DNA of 64,000 nt, from NCBI GenBank assembly GCA_003255065.1, contig QAOA01005363.1:118163-182162 (forward strand), given 5' to 3'. The DNA is from Cercis canadensis. Taxonomy: Eukaryota > Streptophyta > Magnoliopsida > Fabales > Fabaceae. The notes beneath the pieces were generated by a model. It worked only from the letters and a program-made list of their open reading frames with translations. It was not told the origin of the DNA and made no database searches. The position numbers were made by a program, and so were the translations under genes. Shown here piece after piece: positions 23,045 to 35,752 of the stretch (positions are counted from its first letter, which is position 1; each line of letters starts with the position of its first letter).

Positions 23045-25190
23045 CATGAGGTGGGGAAGGGAGGGTGAGAGAGAGGAGACTGAAAATCGCATGTTTGGCG
23101 AGTATTTGACTGAAAAGGTTCAAAAGTGGAACAGAAGCTTTTGTTTATATGGTCGGTTGGGGTATATTGTCACGATAGGTCGGGGTTTTCTGTTGCGGCT
23201 GGGTATTAAAAGAGAGTGTGATACGAAAGAAAATAAATTATAAAATAAACTGATCATGTGGCCCCAATATTTTTTTCCCTTGATTGAGGTTGACTTCAAA
23301 TCCATACGCTCAAGAAACATTTTTCATTTCTCTACCACGAGTGAACATAGAGAAAAATATTATCAAATGCTTCAAAGATTCATACTGTACATCTGACTTT
23401 CTAAGTGGATTATGTTTTCTATTGAAATACCTCAGGTAGAATAGCTATGTTAATGTTTACTAATTATTTTGAATAATTGATTTGTTAATTTTTATTTTTT
23501 TTACTTTGACTGCGATTCTAAATTCTAATTTATATATATAAACTGCCTTAATAACATCTAACCACACTATAAGCAAATAATTTATCAGTGATCATGATCA
23601 CTAATAGTGCTAAACCACTTTACAAGGAAAATACCTAAGTTTTTTGGGCTACTTGAAAAATACCTAAGTTGGATATATAAATGTTAGTGATGCAAGTAAA
23701 AACCCGAAAATTTTATTTTTATAAATTGTGTGCAATTTTGTTGTGTGGCAAAGTCAACAAAACAATCTAAATGGGACCAATTAAAATTTAAATTTTGTCA
23801 TTAAAATAATTACAAAAAAAATTTGTAAATATATTTATAATATTACTTACATGCTACTTATGTATATGATTGTTTTATTAGTAGTTATATATATAGTGTT
23901 GCTATTTGTCATAGAAAATTTCTCATAAATAAAAAGACAGTTTCAGTAAGAACTATCTGGATTTCCAGATTCTTCACTAATAATTAGGGCCTTTTTAGGA
24001 AAGAGGAATTAGAAAAAGAAAAAATTATTGGCTTTGTTTATATTTGTGGTCACCAAGAAACGCCACAAGTTTGGAAGAAAAGCGTTTAAGAGGGCAAAAA
24101 AAAAAAAAAAAAAAAAANAAAAAAAAAGGGTGAAAGTGAGTTTGGAGAAAAAGCACAACTATGGAGCGCCGACAATTTATACTGACACCCCTAAAGTATT
24201 TGGAATTTGTATATAAGTACCCTGGCTGACGTTGGCCACTCTTATTTGACGCACGCCCGCTGTTCTCAACATTACTCGCTTTGCCATTACACGTAAGAAC
24301 TTTCAACACGGCAAGCTGATGACCTATAGTACAACACAGAGAATTACCTTAGTATAATACAACTAAGCCTATTGAAACTTCATGGAATCACATTACAATT
24401 TTAATGTCACAATTTAAACTAACTATATATCAGCCTTTTTTTGACTGTATTAAAATTATCGTTTTTTTTCTTTTTTCAATAAGAGATTCCTCATGAAGTG
24501 TAGAAAATATTACCATATTTGGATAGTTGTACATAAAGGTCCCTTCTTCAAACCTGTAGAAGAGATGGAGGAAAAAGAAGAAAAAGAAAGCAGTTATTGC
24601 TCCTTCATGCATGTTCAAAATAGGGTAATTAAGTTCAACATTGTCATTTAGATGGCTCCACTTTCCTTTGTTAAGTTATAGTCCATGTGCGCCCTAAGCA
24701 ATTAGTGGCACCTCATCATAACTAACAATACACCTTAGCAATTCTATTAATTAACAGAGGTGATTAACAGATGGAGAGAGTGAGCACATTGCAATAGTTT
24801 TCATATTTAAGGTACTCTCATTTGAGAAAATATTTCAGTTTTTAGGAACCAAATTGATAAATAATCCATTTCCGAAGATCAAAATAGGGTTTACTCTTTC
24901 GTTTCTTTAGCGGATTCCAAATTCCTATTAAATTGTAGGATTATTTACTATAAATTCATGTAGCTTTTATGAAGAATACCACCCTCTATTACATTTTTAC
25001 TCCTTTTTGTCATTGCCACATAGAACAACCTAAATTTTTCATGGATATCAAACCACCAAAAAGAGAGTGCCATTTTCAAATAAATGTAAAGCAATAGTGT
25101 TTTAGTCTTTACATAATATAAGTACTTAATTGCAAATACACAATACAATAAAATAAGTAGGAAGTGCGGTCTAACAAAAAACTATCACTA
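23045..25190. other. Lipase upstream region and intergenic DNA, no gene seen
   Basis: No coding signal. It contains a poly-A run with an N at 24118. A phrase near 24760-24790 resembles miR156 but has no partner arm. Confidence 0.5.
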
Positions 25191-25432
25191 TAGCCAACTG
25201 AGTTGTAGATCAGTTGATCATAAGACTCTTATTGCAATAAGAGAGTCTTGTGTTCGAAGCTTCTCATTGACAAAATAAGAGTCTTAAAGTGCTCTCCATA
25301 CAAAAATTACAGTTGTAAATACTTGACAATATGACCTTTGGAGCAAGGATGACTTGTCCCAAGTTTGGTAAGTCTGGTTCTATTCAAAGGTTGTGATTAA
25401 GCTTTAGTTTATGGGTTATCCAAAAAAGAAAA
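25191..25432 (+). mobile_element. tRNA-derived SINE
   Basis: An A-box-like region AGTTGTAGATCAGTTGATCA lies at 25201-25220 and a B box TGTTCGAAGC at 25251-25260, a spacing suited to a tRNA-derived RNA polymerase III promoter. The body shares block order with 2290-2528, and the tail is TTATCCAAAAAAGAAAAG. Flanking duplications were not resolved. Confidence 0.6.
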
Positions 25433-25434
25433 GA

Positions 25435-27766
25435 ACCATAACTACAAAGACTAAGCTTAGAAAACTATAATGTAACTTGCTTAAATCAAATTGTCTACTT
25501 TTGTTTAATTTTCTGGTCTGAGCGTAATAACTTTTTCATATTCAATATCAAACTCTTTCTGCTATTGAATGCATGCAAATCGTAAGGAATTCAAACTTCT
25601 CTCTGATCAAACTCATCCATTCAGTAAACTCCTTTCTACTTTTATATATATATACGCCTGCGCTGCTACTCTAGTTCAAGATTAGAAACTTGTATAACCC
25701 ATCTTCTGCTTCTTCCTCGAAAGTACCCTATTCTCACTTCAGAGAGCATTGGAATATTAATGCTCTTTGTCGGGGAAAACTAACATTTTGCTTTATGATA
25801 TCTTTGTATCTATCTTAGATTTCTTGGACCAAAGATAATCGCGGAAAGTAGACAGAATGAAAATAAGATTGTCAGCATTCGTCACTTTCAATTCAAACAT
25901 AGTCAAGTTGCCATTTAGTGCATATTTGGTTTGTTAGTTAGAACACTCAAACATAGAATTCAATTTGTCATTGGTCACTAATACATTCTAGTTAGGGTGC
26001 ATTATTAACTCTGGGTGCTAAAAGTGCAGTCATTTGTGTATATATGAATTGTACTAGGAAAAGTATTCAAATGGTCAAATTGTTTAGCCCAATGAACAAA
26101 GCATATCTAGTGTTGTTAGCTGGCTACCATAACTACGTACTCCCTTTGGTGCTCAATCTAAGACGCTAACGATATTCAACATTTTCAAAGTCATGCAGCA
26201 GCCTAATCTTAGGTCAAGAACAAATAAATTCCACAAGATATTTGATTGTAAGGTTTTGTGAGAGAATTTCTATTGTTATTGACCAGTTCTTCGGGGACCA
26301 TCAAGAAGAAGACAATCATTGTCAGTGATGGCTAGAGCTGGGGCTGCAATGACACCTTCCAATGGTCAAGTTAATGATCGATCTCCCAGTTAAAGGAAAA
26401 TAGAAGCCAATCCCTTTGTCAAATTTTATGTTATAAGATGCTTATAGATAGAGAAATATACCTAGTATATACCGAAACTAGCTTTCTGGGTTACTATATT
26501 CCTGTAGTTTTTTTTTTTAAAAAAAAATTAAATAAATAGAGCTAGATTTTCTAGTTACAAATCAAAAAAGATGAAAATTTGAATCTAAAATCTTAACTAT
26601 TTTGAAAGGTGGGTGAGTTATGTTGTATGTGCTTATGTTGAAGCAAATACAGTGTCCGTGAGAATCTTGTGTCAATAACTCCATTAAGTATTAATGAATA
26701 ATGGGTTCGTGCCCAACAAAGTTAGTAGGGCCCCTTCTCATGGAAAGTTTTCTATCACTTTCCACTATAAGCAGCAGATTCTTTAAAATATATAGTGATT
26801 TAATTTTTATTTTCTTTTAATATATTATTTCCACACAAGTAGCTCAATTCACAAAGGATACACTAAAAGTAATGGTTCCAAATTCATGACTATATAAAAT
26901 GACAGAAACAAGTTTAAAATAATAAGGTAGTTGTCACACAAAAAAGAAGAAGAAAATAACATGGTAGTTTCTTAAACAAAAACAGTCAATTACATAAGCA
27001 ATGACTGCAGCCTGGTAGGATGAATGTACTAGTCCTTCTTCTTTAAAATGAATATTCTCTTCTCAATTTTTATTTCTAAATTCTATTTTAAATTTTATCT
27101 AAATTACGTTTTAATGAAGAAAAATAACATCCATATTTTTTTAACTAGATAAGAGGAGAAAAAAAAGGAGGGGCATGCATATGACCAACAGAAGAAAGTT
27201 GAATTAAGCAACCATTGTTTATGTATTTTTCCCTTCCTTTGAAAGAATATTGAAAACGAAGATTGTCTAATTTAAAATTTTTCCATAAATGATCAATCAG
27301 CTTGCAGATTTGCTATTAAACTAATAAGAAAGTCTGGTTTTCATTAATTACACGCTAGCTTACTCGGTATAATTTAAGTGAAGTGTAACATTACAATTTT
27401 GAAGACATCATGTAAAGTTTCATTCACCTCAATTAAACTTACACGTAAACTAATGTGAAATAAAATAGTATGTAGCTAAAATAATGCTAAACAATTATGC
27501 ATAAAAATCAGTCAATGTTAGCTCCAACATAGTTTTATACAAGTCAGATTGCAGGTAATCCTCTGGGTGGACTTTTGTCTAACCCTTGTGGAATGACGTC
27601 CTATCTGGTAGTATTGGAGTAACATATTCTTACTATCATTTTTTATTACCAAAAAATACAAGTCAGATTGGATTTTATCTTTGTAGAATGTTGCACATTG
27701 TAGCTGAGCTAGAATTAATTTGTTGCATGAGCTAAATTGTACATAATTAAGGATCTTAATTACACA
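25435..27766. other. Intergenic, no gene seen
   Basis: AT-rich. A TATA-like run at about 25643-25655 is followed by transcript-like sequence, but no ORF follows and no splice pattern was found. Confidence 0.5.
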
Positions 27767-28484
27767 AGTATATATGGCAAATTTACAGTAATAATACAGT
27801 TTAATAAAATAATTACGAATATAGGATAGTTTTGAAACATTTTACCGAAATGGGTTAATTTTTCTTACAAAAAACGCTAAAGCGTTTTTATCATAAAACG
27901 CTAAAGGAAACCACGTTTTTAACAGAAAACGCAAAAGTAGAACTGCGTTTTACTATAAAAAAAACGCGGTTTGGTATTGATTAAACGCTGAATGGATGGG
28001 TTTGAAAAAGCGGACCGAAGATGGAGTAGGAAACGCGGTTTCAAAGAGAGTTTCTTGACTAAAACTCTGTTTGAAACAGAGTTTTAGTCAAGAAACTCTC
28101 TTTGAAACAGAGTTTCTTGACTAAAACTCTGTTTCAAACCGAGTTTTATTTCAAACCGCACTTTGATAAAACGCACTTTGATAGTGCGTTTTGGTCCATA
28201 CACGCAGCTGCGTGTCTTCAATTTCCAAGGTGTCAAGCCACCTTTTCCCATGCTTTGACTTTCCCATTTCTTCACACCTCCCCTTCGGCCCCCCCTCCAG
28301 TTGCCTTCATCCCCTTCATCTTCCCCACCCTTAAGTTGTCCGAGCCTTCATCTCCCAACCCCTCAGTATTCTCTCTTCGTCCTTGTCTCACTTCTTTCTC
28401 TCATTCTCTGTATCAAAATTCTTATCTAAAATTTTCTACTCTTTTTATTCTCAAACGTTCTTAATCTTTCATTTCACTTTAAAA

Positions 28485-28580
28485 ATGGTTAGTCGTGGAG
28501 AAATTATACCGGGACCAATAGACACATCTGTCTTAAGTTTACAATCGATACATATTTCTAATCAAATATGGGACAATGAG
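28485..28580 (+). CDS. First exon of a plant mobile domain (PMD/MAIN-like) gene, incomplete
   Basis: The ATG at 28485 follows a CT-rich leader (28225-28480). The exon encodes 32 residues with the block PGPIDTSVLSLQ and then QIWDNE, the usual opening of plant mobile domain proteins (MAIN/MAIL1 relatives and transposon-carried copies). It ends at GAG followed by GTTAGT, a plausible 5' splice site. The main PMD core is not found downstream, where only telomere-like intron sequence and a later Ser-rich frame follow. It is therefore a 5' remnant or a highly reduced gene inside the Mutator-like element. PMD genes are known to travel on plant transposons, and that link is the reason for the call. 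Confidence 0.55.
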
Positions 28581-28929
28581 GTTAGTAAATTTAAATTTAA
28601 TTTTTTTGTTAGAAATTTATGTTGATTATTTATTTGTTTTGTTTGTAATTATTAAATTAATAGACTTAAAATGTTAATTTAGATTTTAGTTTAGATATTT
28701 GTCTTAATTTATGTTAATGTTGTTTATTGTTAAAATTTTATCTTCATTTATTAGTTTAAATCTTTTAGTAGTATTTATTAAATTTGTATAATTAAATAAT
28801 TAATTTGCATTTGTAGTAGTTATTATTAAATTATGTAAATAAATGAGTTAATTTAAATTTGTTATTAGAAATTATTAAATTAACAAAGTAGTTATATTAA
28901 ATTTGTGATTTATAGTTTAAAATTTATTG

Positions 28930-30150
28930 TTCAACTTGATTGTTTGTAATTTAAGATTTGAGATTTTAGGTTAAGATTAAAGGTTTGGAAATTTGGCTTT
29001 GAGATTAGGTTTTGGAACTTGAACTTTTAAGTAAAGGGATTGCGGTTTAAGATTTGGGTATTAGTGTATGGGTTTTGGGATTTAAGATTTGAGTTTTTAA
29101 TTTAGGGTTTAATATTTAGGATTTGTGATGAGTGTATGGACTTTGGGGTTTAAAAATTGAGATTTGGGGTTAGGATTTAGGGTCATAAATTTAGGGTTTA
29201 AGATGAGGTTTAAGGTTCATATTTGGGGCTTAGGATTTAAAATTTAGAGTTATAGTATACCATGGTGGTTTTGTGATTTTGAGTTTTTGATTTGGGGTTT
29301 GAGAATAGAGTTTGGGGTTTATAGTTTAGATTTTGAGGTTTTGGGTTAAGGGATAAATTTTGAGGGTTTGAGGTTTGGAGTTAAGTTTTGATATTTAGAG
29401 TTTATGATTTGGGGTTTCAAAATAGAGTTTAGAATTTATAGTTTAAATTTTAGGGTTTAGGGTAAAATGATTAATTTTTAGGATTTAGGGTTTGGGCAAC
29501 TCATTTGTTGTGTTTGATTTTTAACTGTTGGGTTTTAAAACTTGGAGTTAGGGTTAGGGTTCAGAGATTAGGATTTTAGGTTTTGGGGTTTAAGAATAGA
29601 GTTTGGGATTTGTAGTTTAAATATTAGGATTTAGGGTTAAGGGATAAATTTTGGGATTTAGGGAACTAATTTTGTAAGTTTGGTGTTTAGGGCTAGGATA
29701 TTGATTTAAAAGTTTGGGGTTTGATATTAGGGTTTTTATGACTTGGGTTTAGGGTTTAGCATTTGAGAATTGTGATTTAGGGTTTATCATTTAGGGTTAA
29801 GAGATTAGGGTTTTGGAATTGAGATTATAATTAATGGATTAGGGTTTAAGGTTTATTATTTGAGATTTAGGGTTTGGAAATTAGGGTTTAAAGGATAGGG
29901 TTTGGAGTTATTTTTGCGGATTAGGGTTTAGGGTTGAAGTTATGGGTTTTTGGACTTGGGTTAAGGGTTTTCAAGGTTAGGATTCGAAAATGAGGGTTTT
30001 GTGTTTAGAATTTAAATTTTTGGATTTAGAGTTTAGGGTTTGGGTTTAGGGACTTGGTTTTAGGGTTTAGGATTAGGAGATATGGGTTTTGGGTTAAGAT
30101 TTATGAATTTAAAATTTTGGGTTTGGTCTTTAAAAATTTGGGTTTGGATT
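28930..30150 (+). repeat. Degenerate TTTAGGG (telomere-like) tract, about 1.2 kb
   Basis: The strand is a run of short variants of TTTAGGG, GTTTAGGATT, TTTGGGGTT and GGGTTTAGGG with almost no cytosine. It sits between the PMD first exon and the later frame, so it would be intronic. It resembles plant telomere repeats after heavy mutation but could also be an independent G/T-rich simple-sequence expansion. Confidence 0.8.
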
Positions 30151-30162
30151 TTTAAATAAAGT

Positions 30163-30681
30163 GTGGGTTTGGATTTTTCAATTGTTGAGTCTTCGACTGA
30201 GTCATCGTCATCAGGGTCAGCGTCATCGTCGTCCAGTCGACGTTCTAGGTTATCACGTGGTTCTAGGAGGCGGGGTGATGCTTCCACCTCTGCACCACCT
30301 TTGAACTTGCAGTCCCGGTTTGCGCAGCCGCAATTATCTGCAGACATGAGTCTTGGTGCCATTGGAGGACTGAGTCTTGGTGCCATGGGAGGACTGGGTT
30401 CTCCCCCAGTTAATGTTTTTGGCACTAATGTAGGTGCACCCCCATCGGCTGCTGATGTACACCTGAATTTGGGTCTAACGGTTGGCCACGCTACTGGACC
30501 TGGTATCGATTGCTATATACCTCCCCCAGTAGAGCATACTCCCATGCCACCAGTTCGTTTGTATCCGACAGAGCATGATGGTCGACATATTCAGTTTTCT
30601 GATTTTGTTGATCCGGATATGGTGGACACCACACTCCCAGATCAACAAAATGCAGGTCCAGAACGAGACTGGTTTGATTGA
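30163..30681 (+). CDS. 3' open frame of the Mutator-like element, unknown product
   Basis: Open to the TGA at 30681. It encodes a Ser-rich stretch (SSTESSSSGSASSSSS), basic residues (RRSRLSRGSRRRGD), a repeated LGAIGGLSLGAMGGL segment, then a Pro-rich part and an acidic end (ERDWFD). No domain is recognised. The base composition (GC-richer, balanced) differs sharply from the telomere-like tract before it, so it is probably the last exon of the element's gene. The first few codons may be intron because no start or splice site could be fixed. Confidence 0.4.
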   Translation: MGLDFSIVESSTESSSSGSASSSSSRRSRLSRGSRRRGDASTSAPPLNLQSRFAQPQLSADMSLGAIGGLSLGAMGGLGSPPVNVFGTNVGAPPSAADVHLNLGLTVGHATGPGIDCYIPPPVEHTPMPPVRLYPTEHDGRHIQFSDFVDPDMVDTTLPDQQNAGPERDWFD

Positions 30682-33013
30682 TGTCACTTTTTTTTTTATT
30701 GTTGTATCTAGTTGGGGCAACTTCAGTAATTGATTGTATAATAATTTAGTTAAATTCGACATTTACATGTTCTATGTGTCAAGGATGTATAATTATATTT
30801 GTTTATCTATTATTGATTACTCTAAGCAAAGCGCGAAGGGTAAAGTGTGCCTTAATTTAAAATAAAATGAACAAGTACTAAAAATTAAACACATACAACA
30901 AGAGTTATAATTTTTGAATTGTCCAAGTTTCAATCATCCTTTCTAGAAAAGCCGCCAACCGTTGCTACTCAATTGCTCCAGTGTGGAGTCGTAACCCAAA
31001 ATTTGAGTCTTATTTATGATGACGGGTTATGGAAAGAGTAGCAGGAATAACAGTAAATACTTAAACGCGGTTTGAAATAGAGTTTCTTGAATAAAACTCG
31101 GTTTGAAACAGAGTTTTAGTCAAGAAACTCTCTTTGAAAGAGAGTTTCTTGACTAAAACTCTGTTTCAAACAGAGTTTTAGTCAATAAACTCTCTTTGAA
31201 ACCGCGTTTCCTACTCCATCTTCGGTCCACTTTTTCAAACCCATCCATTCAGCGTTTAATCAATACCAAACTGCGTTTTTTTATAGTAAAACGCAGTTCT
31301 ACTTTTGCGTTTTCTGTTAAAAACGTGGTTTCCTTTAGCGTTTTATGATAAAAACGCTTCAGCGTTTTTTGTAAGAAAAATTAACCCATTTCGGTAAAAT
31401 GTTTCAAAACTATCCTATATTCATAATTATTTTATTAAACTGTATTATTACTGTAAATTTGCCAGTATATATAGTACAACTAGTCCATGAATTTCTCCAA
31501 AAGATTGAGGTCATAAACTAGAATTCATATCCTTTGTATCTCTTACTAGAAAATTTAGTTCTATCTATATAATGACAGAAAACAAAAGTTAAGGGTGGTC
31601 TTTAAAAAAATTTGAGAGGGCTAAACAAACATATTATTATAAGAGTAAATGTTTAAAAAATAAAAAAAAATTATAAAACTATTGAATTTTGATATACTAT
31701 AAGTGTAAAACTTTACACATTATCACTAAATAGAAAATTTTCTCATTGCTAATTAAAGTAACTAAAGTATTTTACTACTTGTATAAATTTGTAATATTTT
31801 TATTATTTTTTTACTTACAATAGAGCACAAAGGTTGGAATTCCTGAACTCTTGCAAAAATCCCTCATCACTAGACAATAATTTTATTTTTGAATATTTGA
31901 TAGTGTATAGTTTATTTACTGTGTAAAACTTTTTTACACTATGAAAGGATCAAATTTAAATTTTTAAGGATATTCTCCCTGATTTAATATTAATATTTTC
32001 AATATCGCCGTACTTACTATCGAAATTAGACTTTAATATTCATAATTTTGAGATACCAATGCAAATCGCATAACTTTTTGGAAGAAATATAATTACAGAA
32101 ACATATTTTCCTTTTTGATAAAACACATTTGAAGGGTTCTATCAATTGTTAACCAAAAAAAATCAAGGGAAAATATATTTTTTACAAATATTTTCTGACT
32201 AAAAAGTCATGTAATTTGCATGTATTGCTCAAATTATGAAAATTCACATTTACATTGAATGCTGTAAGGGACATTTCAAACTATGATATTAAATTATGTG
32301 ACAACATGCTTACATATAACGTGAGACATTGCAATTAGATGCATGAAATTAGGGCCTAAATGCAATTAATCCTAAATAAAATATGTTAGTAACTACACAA
32401 CAATTAAATGTACCCAAAGCAATCTTATCAGAGATTTTATTGCAAATAGGCCCAAATCTTTGGGCTTAACTAAATCCATTTCGAGGAAAGACATGATAGT
32501 AACACAAATTGTAATAAAACAAAAAATTAAGACCAAGAATCATCTGGATAGAGAGAAGGCTTGTGAATTAAAATATGTAAATTTTGCTTAGATTTTTTAG
32601 TTTTGTGATTTATTCTCCATTTCTCCATGACTGACAAAGTATTTCCCATTTTATTTCTCTTTCTAAGTTCTTCAAAAAGACTAATGATTACCATACCACA
32701 AGATGAGAAATGCTAATTGTACAGAAAAAATCACATAATATCTCATACTAATTAAATTTATGCTGTCAAATCCAACTTTTAGTGAATCTTGCATAATTTT
32801 AGTTCAGATACTACAAAGTGTGAACCATAGAACTATATAAAATTTGGTAGGATTAGTGATAAGCCCCTTTCCTCGGTCCCCACAAACAGCTAGAATTCCA
32901 CTTTGTAATGTTGTTCTTCTAATTTATTGAGAAAGAAAATGATATTAAAAATAAGTTACTCTAATATTATTAGGTAAGGCATCAGTGACATATATAAGAA
33001 TCTACAAAAAGAT

Positions 33014-33033
33014 AAAAAAAAAAAAAAAAAAAN

Positions 33034-33062
<29 letters not shown>
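33014..33062. repeat. Poly-A run with N at 33033
   Basis: Homopolymer of about 48 A with an N inside. Length is uncertain. Confidence 0.9.
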
Positions 33063-33065
<3 letters not shown>

Positions 33066-35721
33066 ACTCAAAAGAATTGTTTTTCGAATTCAATTTATTT
33101 GATAATAGCTCTACTTCAATTAGTACATCAATAATATGTAGGGGATCAAAGAGACAATTTTAGTGCTCAATTAGGACATGTCCCCTAATGCAACAAAAGG
33201 TTTCTTGATGACAAAATGTAAAACCAGCAAGAATTTATGTGAAAAATCAAATGGTAACCCATAAGGGTGACGGTGGTTGTGGAAAGCCCGTCATTTAATT
33301 GTAAAGTACAGGCATTTGACTAGAAAGACTCTTTGAAATGTCGTTTTAAACGACAAATTCTCGTCTACTATTGTTCACATGACTTTTTGGTCCCAAGAAA
33401 ACACCAAATATATATGTAAACTACACCTCCTGGAAAGACGTGGCAGAGGGATAGAATCAGAAATTGCTAGATGAGATCTGATAGCCATTTATAGGCATAA
33501 TTTTCATGAAGATGGTGTGCATATTAGTGTGTTGCTTTTTCTTTGTTGTACATAATATTTCGAAAGTTTAAACTCGTATATCTTATAAATTATTTAGATT
33601 TTTCATCACTAAAACAAAACTAATTATTTGATATGATGTATTATTAATATATAAAATAGATAATATTTATATACTAATTAAGTTACATTAATTCACGATT
33701 ACATATTTTTTAATTGGACCCATTTAATTTTTTATAAATTTAAATTTATGTAAAAAAATAGTAATATGTAAAGAAATATTTCTCACTTGAAAATGTATTT
33801 GTACACATAATCATATTTAAATTTTAAATTTAGAACAATTTTGTGGTGCCCCAAGAGCCCTTGGTGCAAGATACAAAAACAAAACAAAAAAGTCTTTTTT
33901 TTGGGTATATTAAAAAAATGTGACTTTGATTATGTGTACGTACGTGGTATATAGACAATAAGCTTAGATTTTTAGACAGAGGTACCCAAAACCTCTTTAA
34001 ATTTAATTGAATTCATTTAAATTTTAATTAGATCTACTTAAATATTTTTTATACAAATCAATTTATATTTTTACAATTTTATACTTAAATGTGTAAGTAT
34101 CATTTTTCTGTTCCTTTTCTTTTCAGTGAATTTCGTTTAGTCAAGTTGAAGATTTACATGGAAATCTGACAAGCCAATATTGTTGACCCTGACCACCCTA
34201 TTCATTTGAAAGTACAAGTTGCAAACGATTTTCCTTTCTTTATCCGGACAGAAAAACATAATATACTGTGTGTTATATCTTTAATAAGGTGGTTGATGTG
34301 AAGCGAGGTCACAATTGCACATTGGTTCGGACGGTGTCACGGTAGTGGGGTGATAGGACAAATATAAATTTCCCACTATTTGCACATTATTTCCACTCCT
34401 AAAATATATTAGTAAACATCAACAACTGACACAATATGAATTAATATGATTTCAATCAAAAATTTGTATTAATTTTATTTGAAATTATGAGTTTAAATTT
34501 GATTCATGGTTAGTGTACATTAAATAAACAAAGACCATATCACACTTGAAGTATTATAATGAAACTTAAATAGCCAATGACATATGGATCTAGTAACACT
34601 TCCTCTTGTTATAAGAATTAGTCTCTTCCATTACACGACACAAATAAAATAATAGTATTTGATGTAAAAGATAATATTTTAAGTATAATATTTTTTCTTT
34701 TTAATTGATCGTAATTTAAATATCACATTTCAACGGTTCTCAAATTTAAAAAATAAAATATTAATTGAGAATTCTCCCCAAAAAGGTATGACACAAGTAA
34801 ATAAAATATAAGAGATAAACTGATGGAAAATATCTAAATAAGTATGACAAAAGAAAATAAAAAACAAAAGAGGTGGAAAATATTCCCACCCATAAGTTGA
34901 TTTCACCAAAAATTAAAGTTAAATCTTTTAGTCTATTGTAACTCACAGAATTTAGCATCTTATCAAGATATCTAAATTAATACAAGATAATCAAATGAGT
35001 AATAAAAGAGAGAAAATGAGATATAGGAGAGTTTTGAATATTTTTTGGTGGGTAAGGTTTTGTCAAGTAAGTTGGCTAATATGTCATCATTCAAGGAAAC
35101 ACTGGTTAGGGTTTGGTGGCCTACTGCATATTTTAGTGTGATGTAATTTTCATATTCCAGTTTGACCTGTTAGGAGACAAATGTAAGGTGCTTAATTGTG
35201 TTGTATGGTCTTTTATATAATTGATTGTATATAAAATTTTGTGACACATGTCATGTGTTGAGGCCATGTCTTCTCCTTTTATATATATAATCTATTAAAA
35301 TTTGTAGAATTGATTGCATATTTTTTTGTCTCGTTGTCACTTGAACCCAGTTTGCAAATTAATTGTTTTTCTTTCCCAAATCAACCGCATTCACTTGTTT
35401 ATCTTTAAATAATTACCACAATATTAAAGTAGACATAAATACTTTTCTAATATAATAATATGTTAGAATTTATAGAATTGATTGTATAATTTTTGGTCAT
35501 GTTGTTTCATGTCTTATTTTTTGAAAATGGAATAAAATAAATTGATGAATTGGCAATACTTATCCCTCTTCATTATGTGATCTGATTTTGAATCTAAATT
35601 TTTTGTTCCATTTTTTTTGAATTTCAAATATGATAATGGATAATGGACAATTATCTTTCTAAATTATCATTGAATTGAAATTTTTTAATGGGTCACATAC
35701 TTTGATTTTATGATATATATC

Positions 35722-35728
<7 letters not shown>

Positions 35729-35752
<24 letters not shown>
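35729..35752. repeat. (GT)n microsatellite
   Basis: About twelve GT units. Confidence 0.95.

Larger units (their letters stand above)
27776..31463. mobile_element. Complete Mutator-like element carrying plant-mobile-domain gene pieces, 3.7 kb
   Basis: The exact 9-bp target duplication AGTATATAT lies at 27767-27775 and 31464-31472. Ends are GGCAAATTTACAGTAATAAT and its complement. Terminal inverted repeats run for nearly 400 bp (27776 to about 28160 and about 31065 to 31463) with, by eye, fewer than ten differences over the first 360 bp. Inner arm parts hold short hairpins built on GAAACAGAGTTTTAGTCAAG. Inside are a leader, a 32-codon exon, a long telomere-like tract and a 3' open frame. No MURA transposase is visible, so it probably depends on another element. 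Confidence 0.92.

Noticed and set aside
24755..24795. miR156-like phrase (ACAGATGGAGAGAGTGAGCAC)
   Set aside because: It mismatches known miR156 in the middle, and no complementary arm lies within 300 bp on either side.
28102..28464. Open frame of 120 codons near the Mutator-like left end
   Set aside because: It begins in the terminal repeat hairpins and continues through a CT-rich leader, with no conserved sequence.
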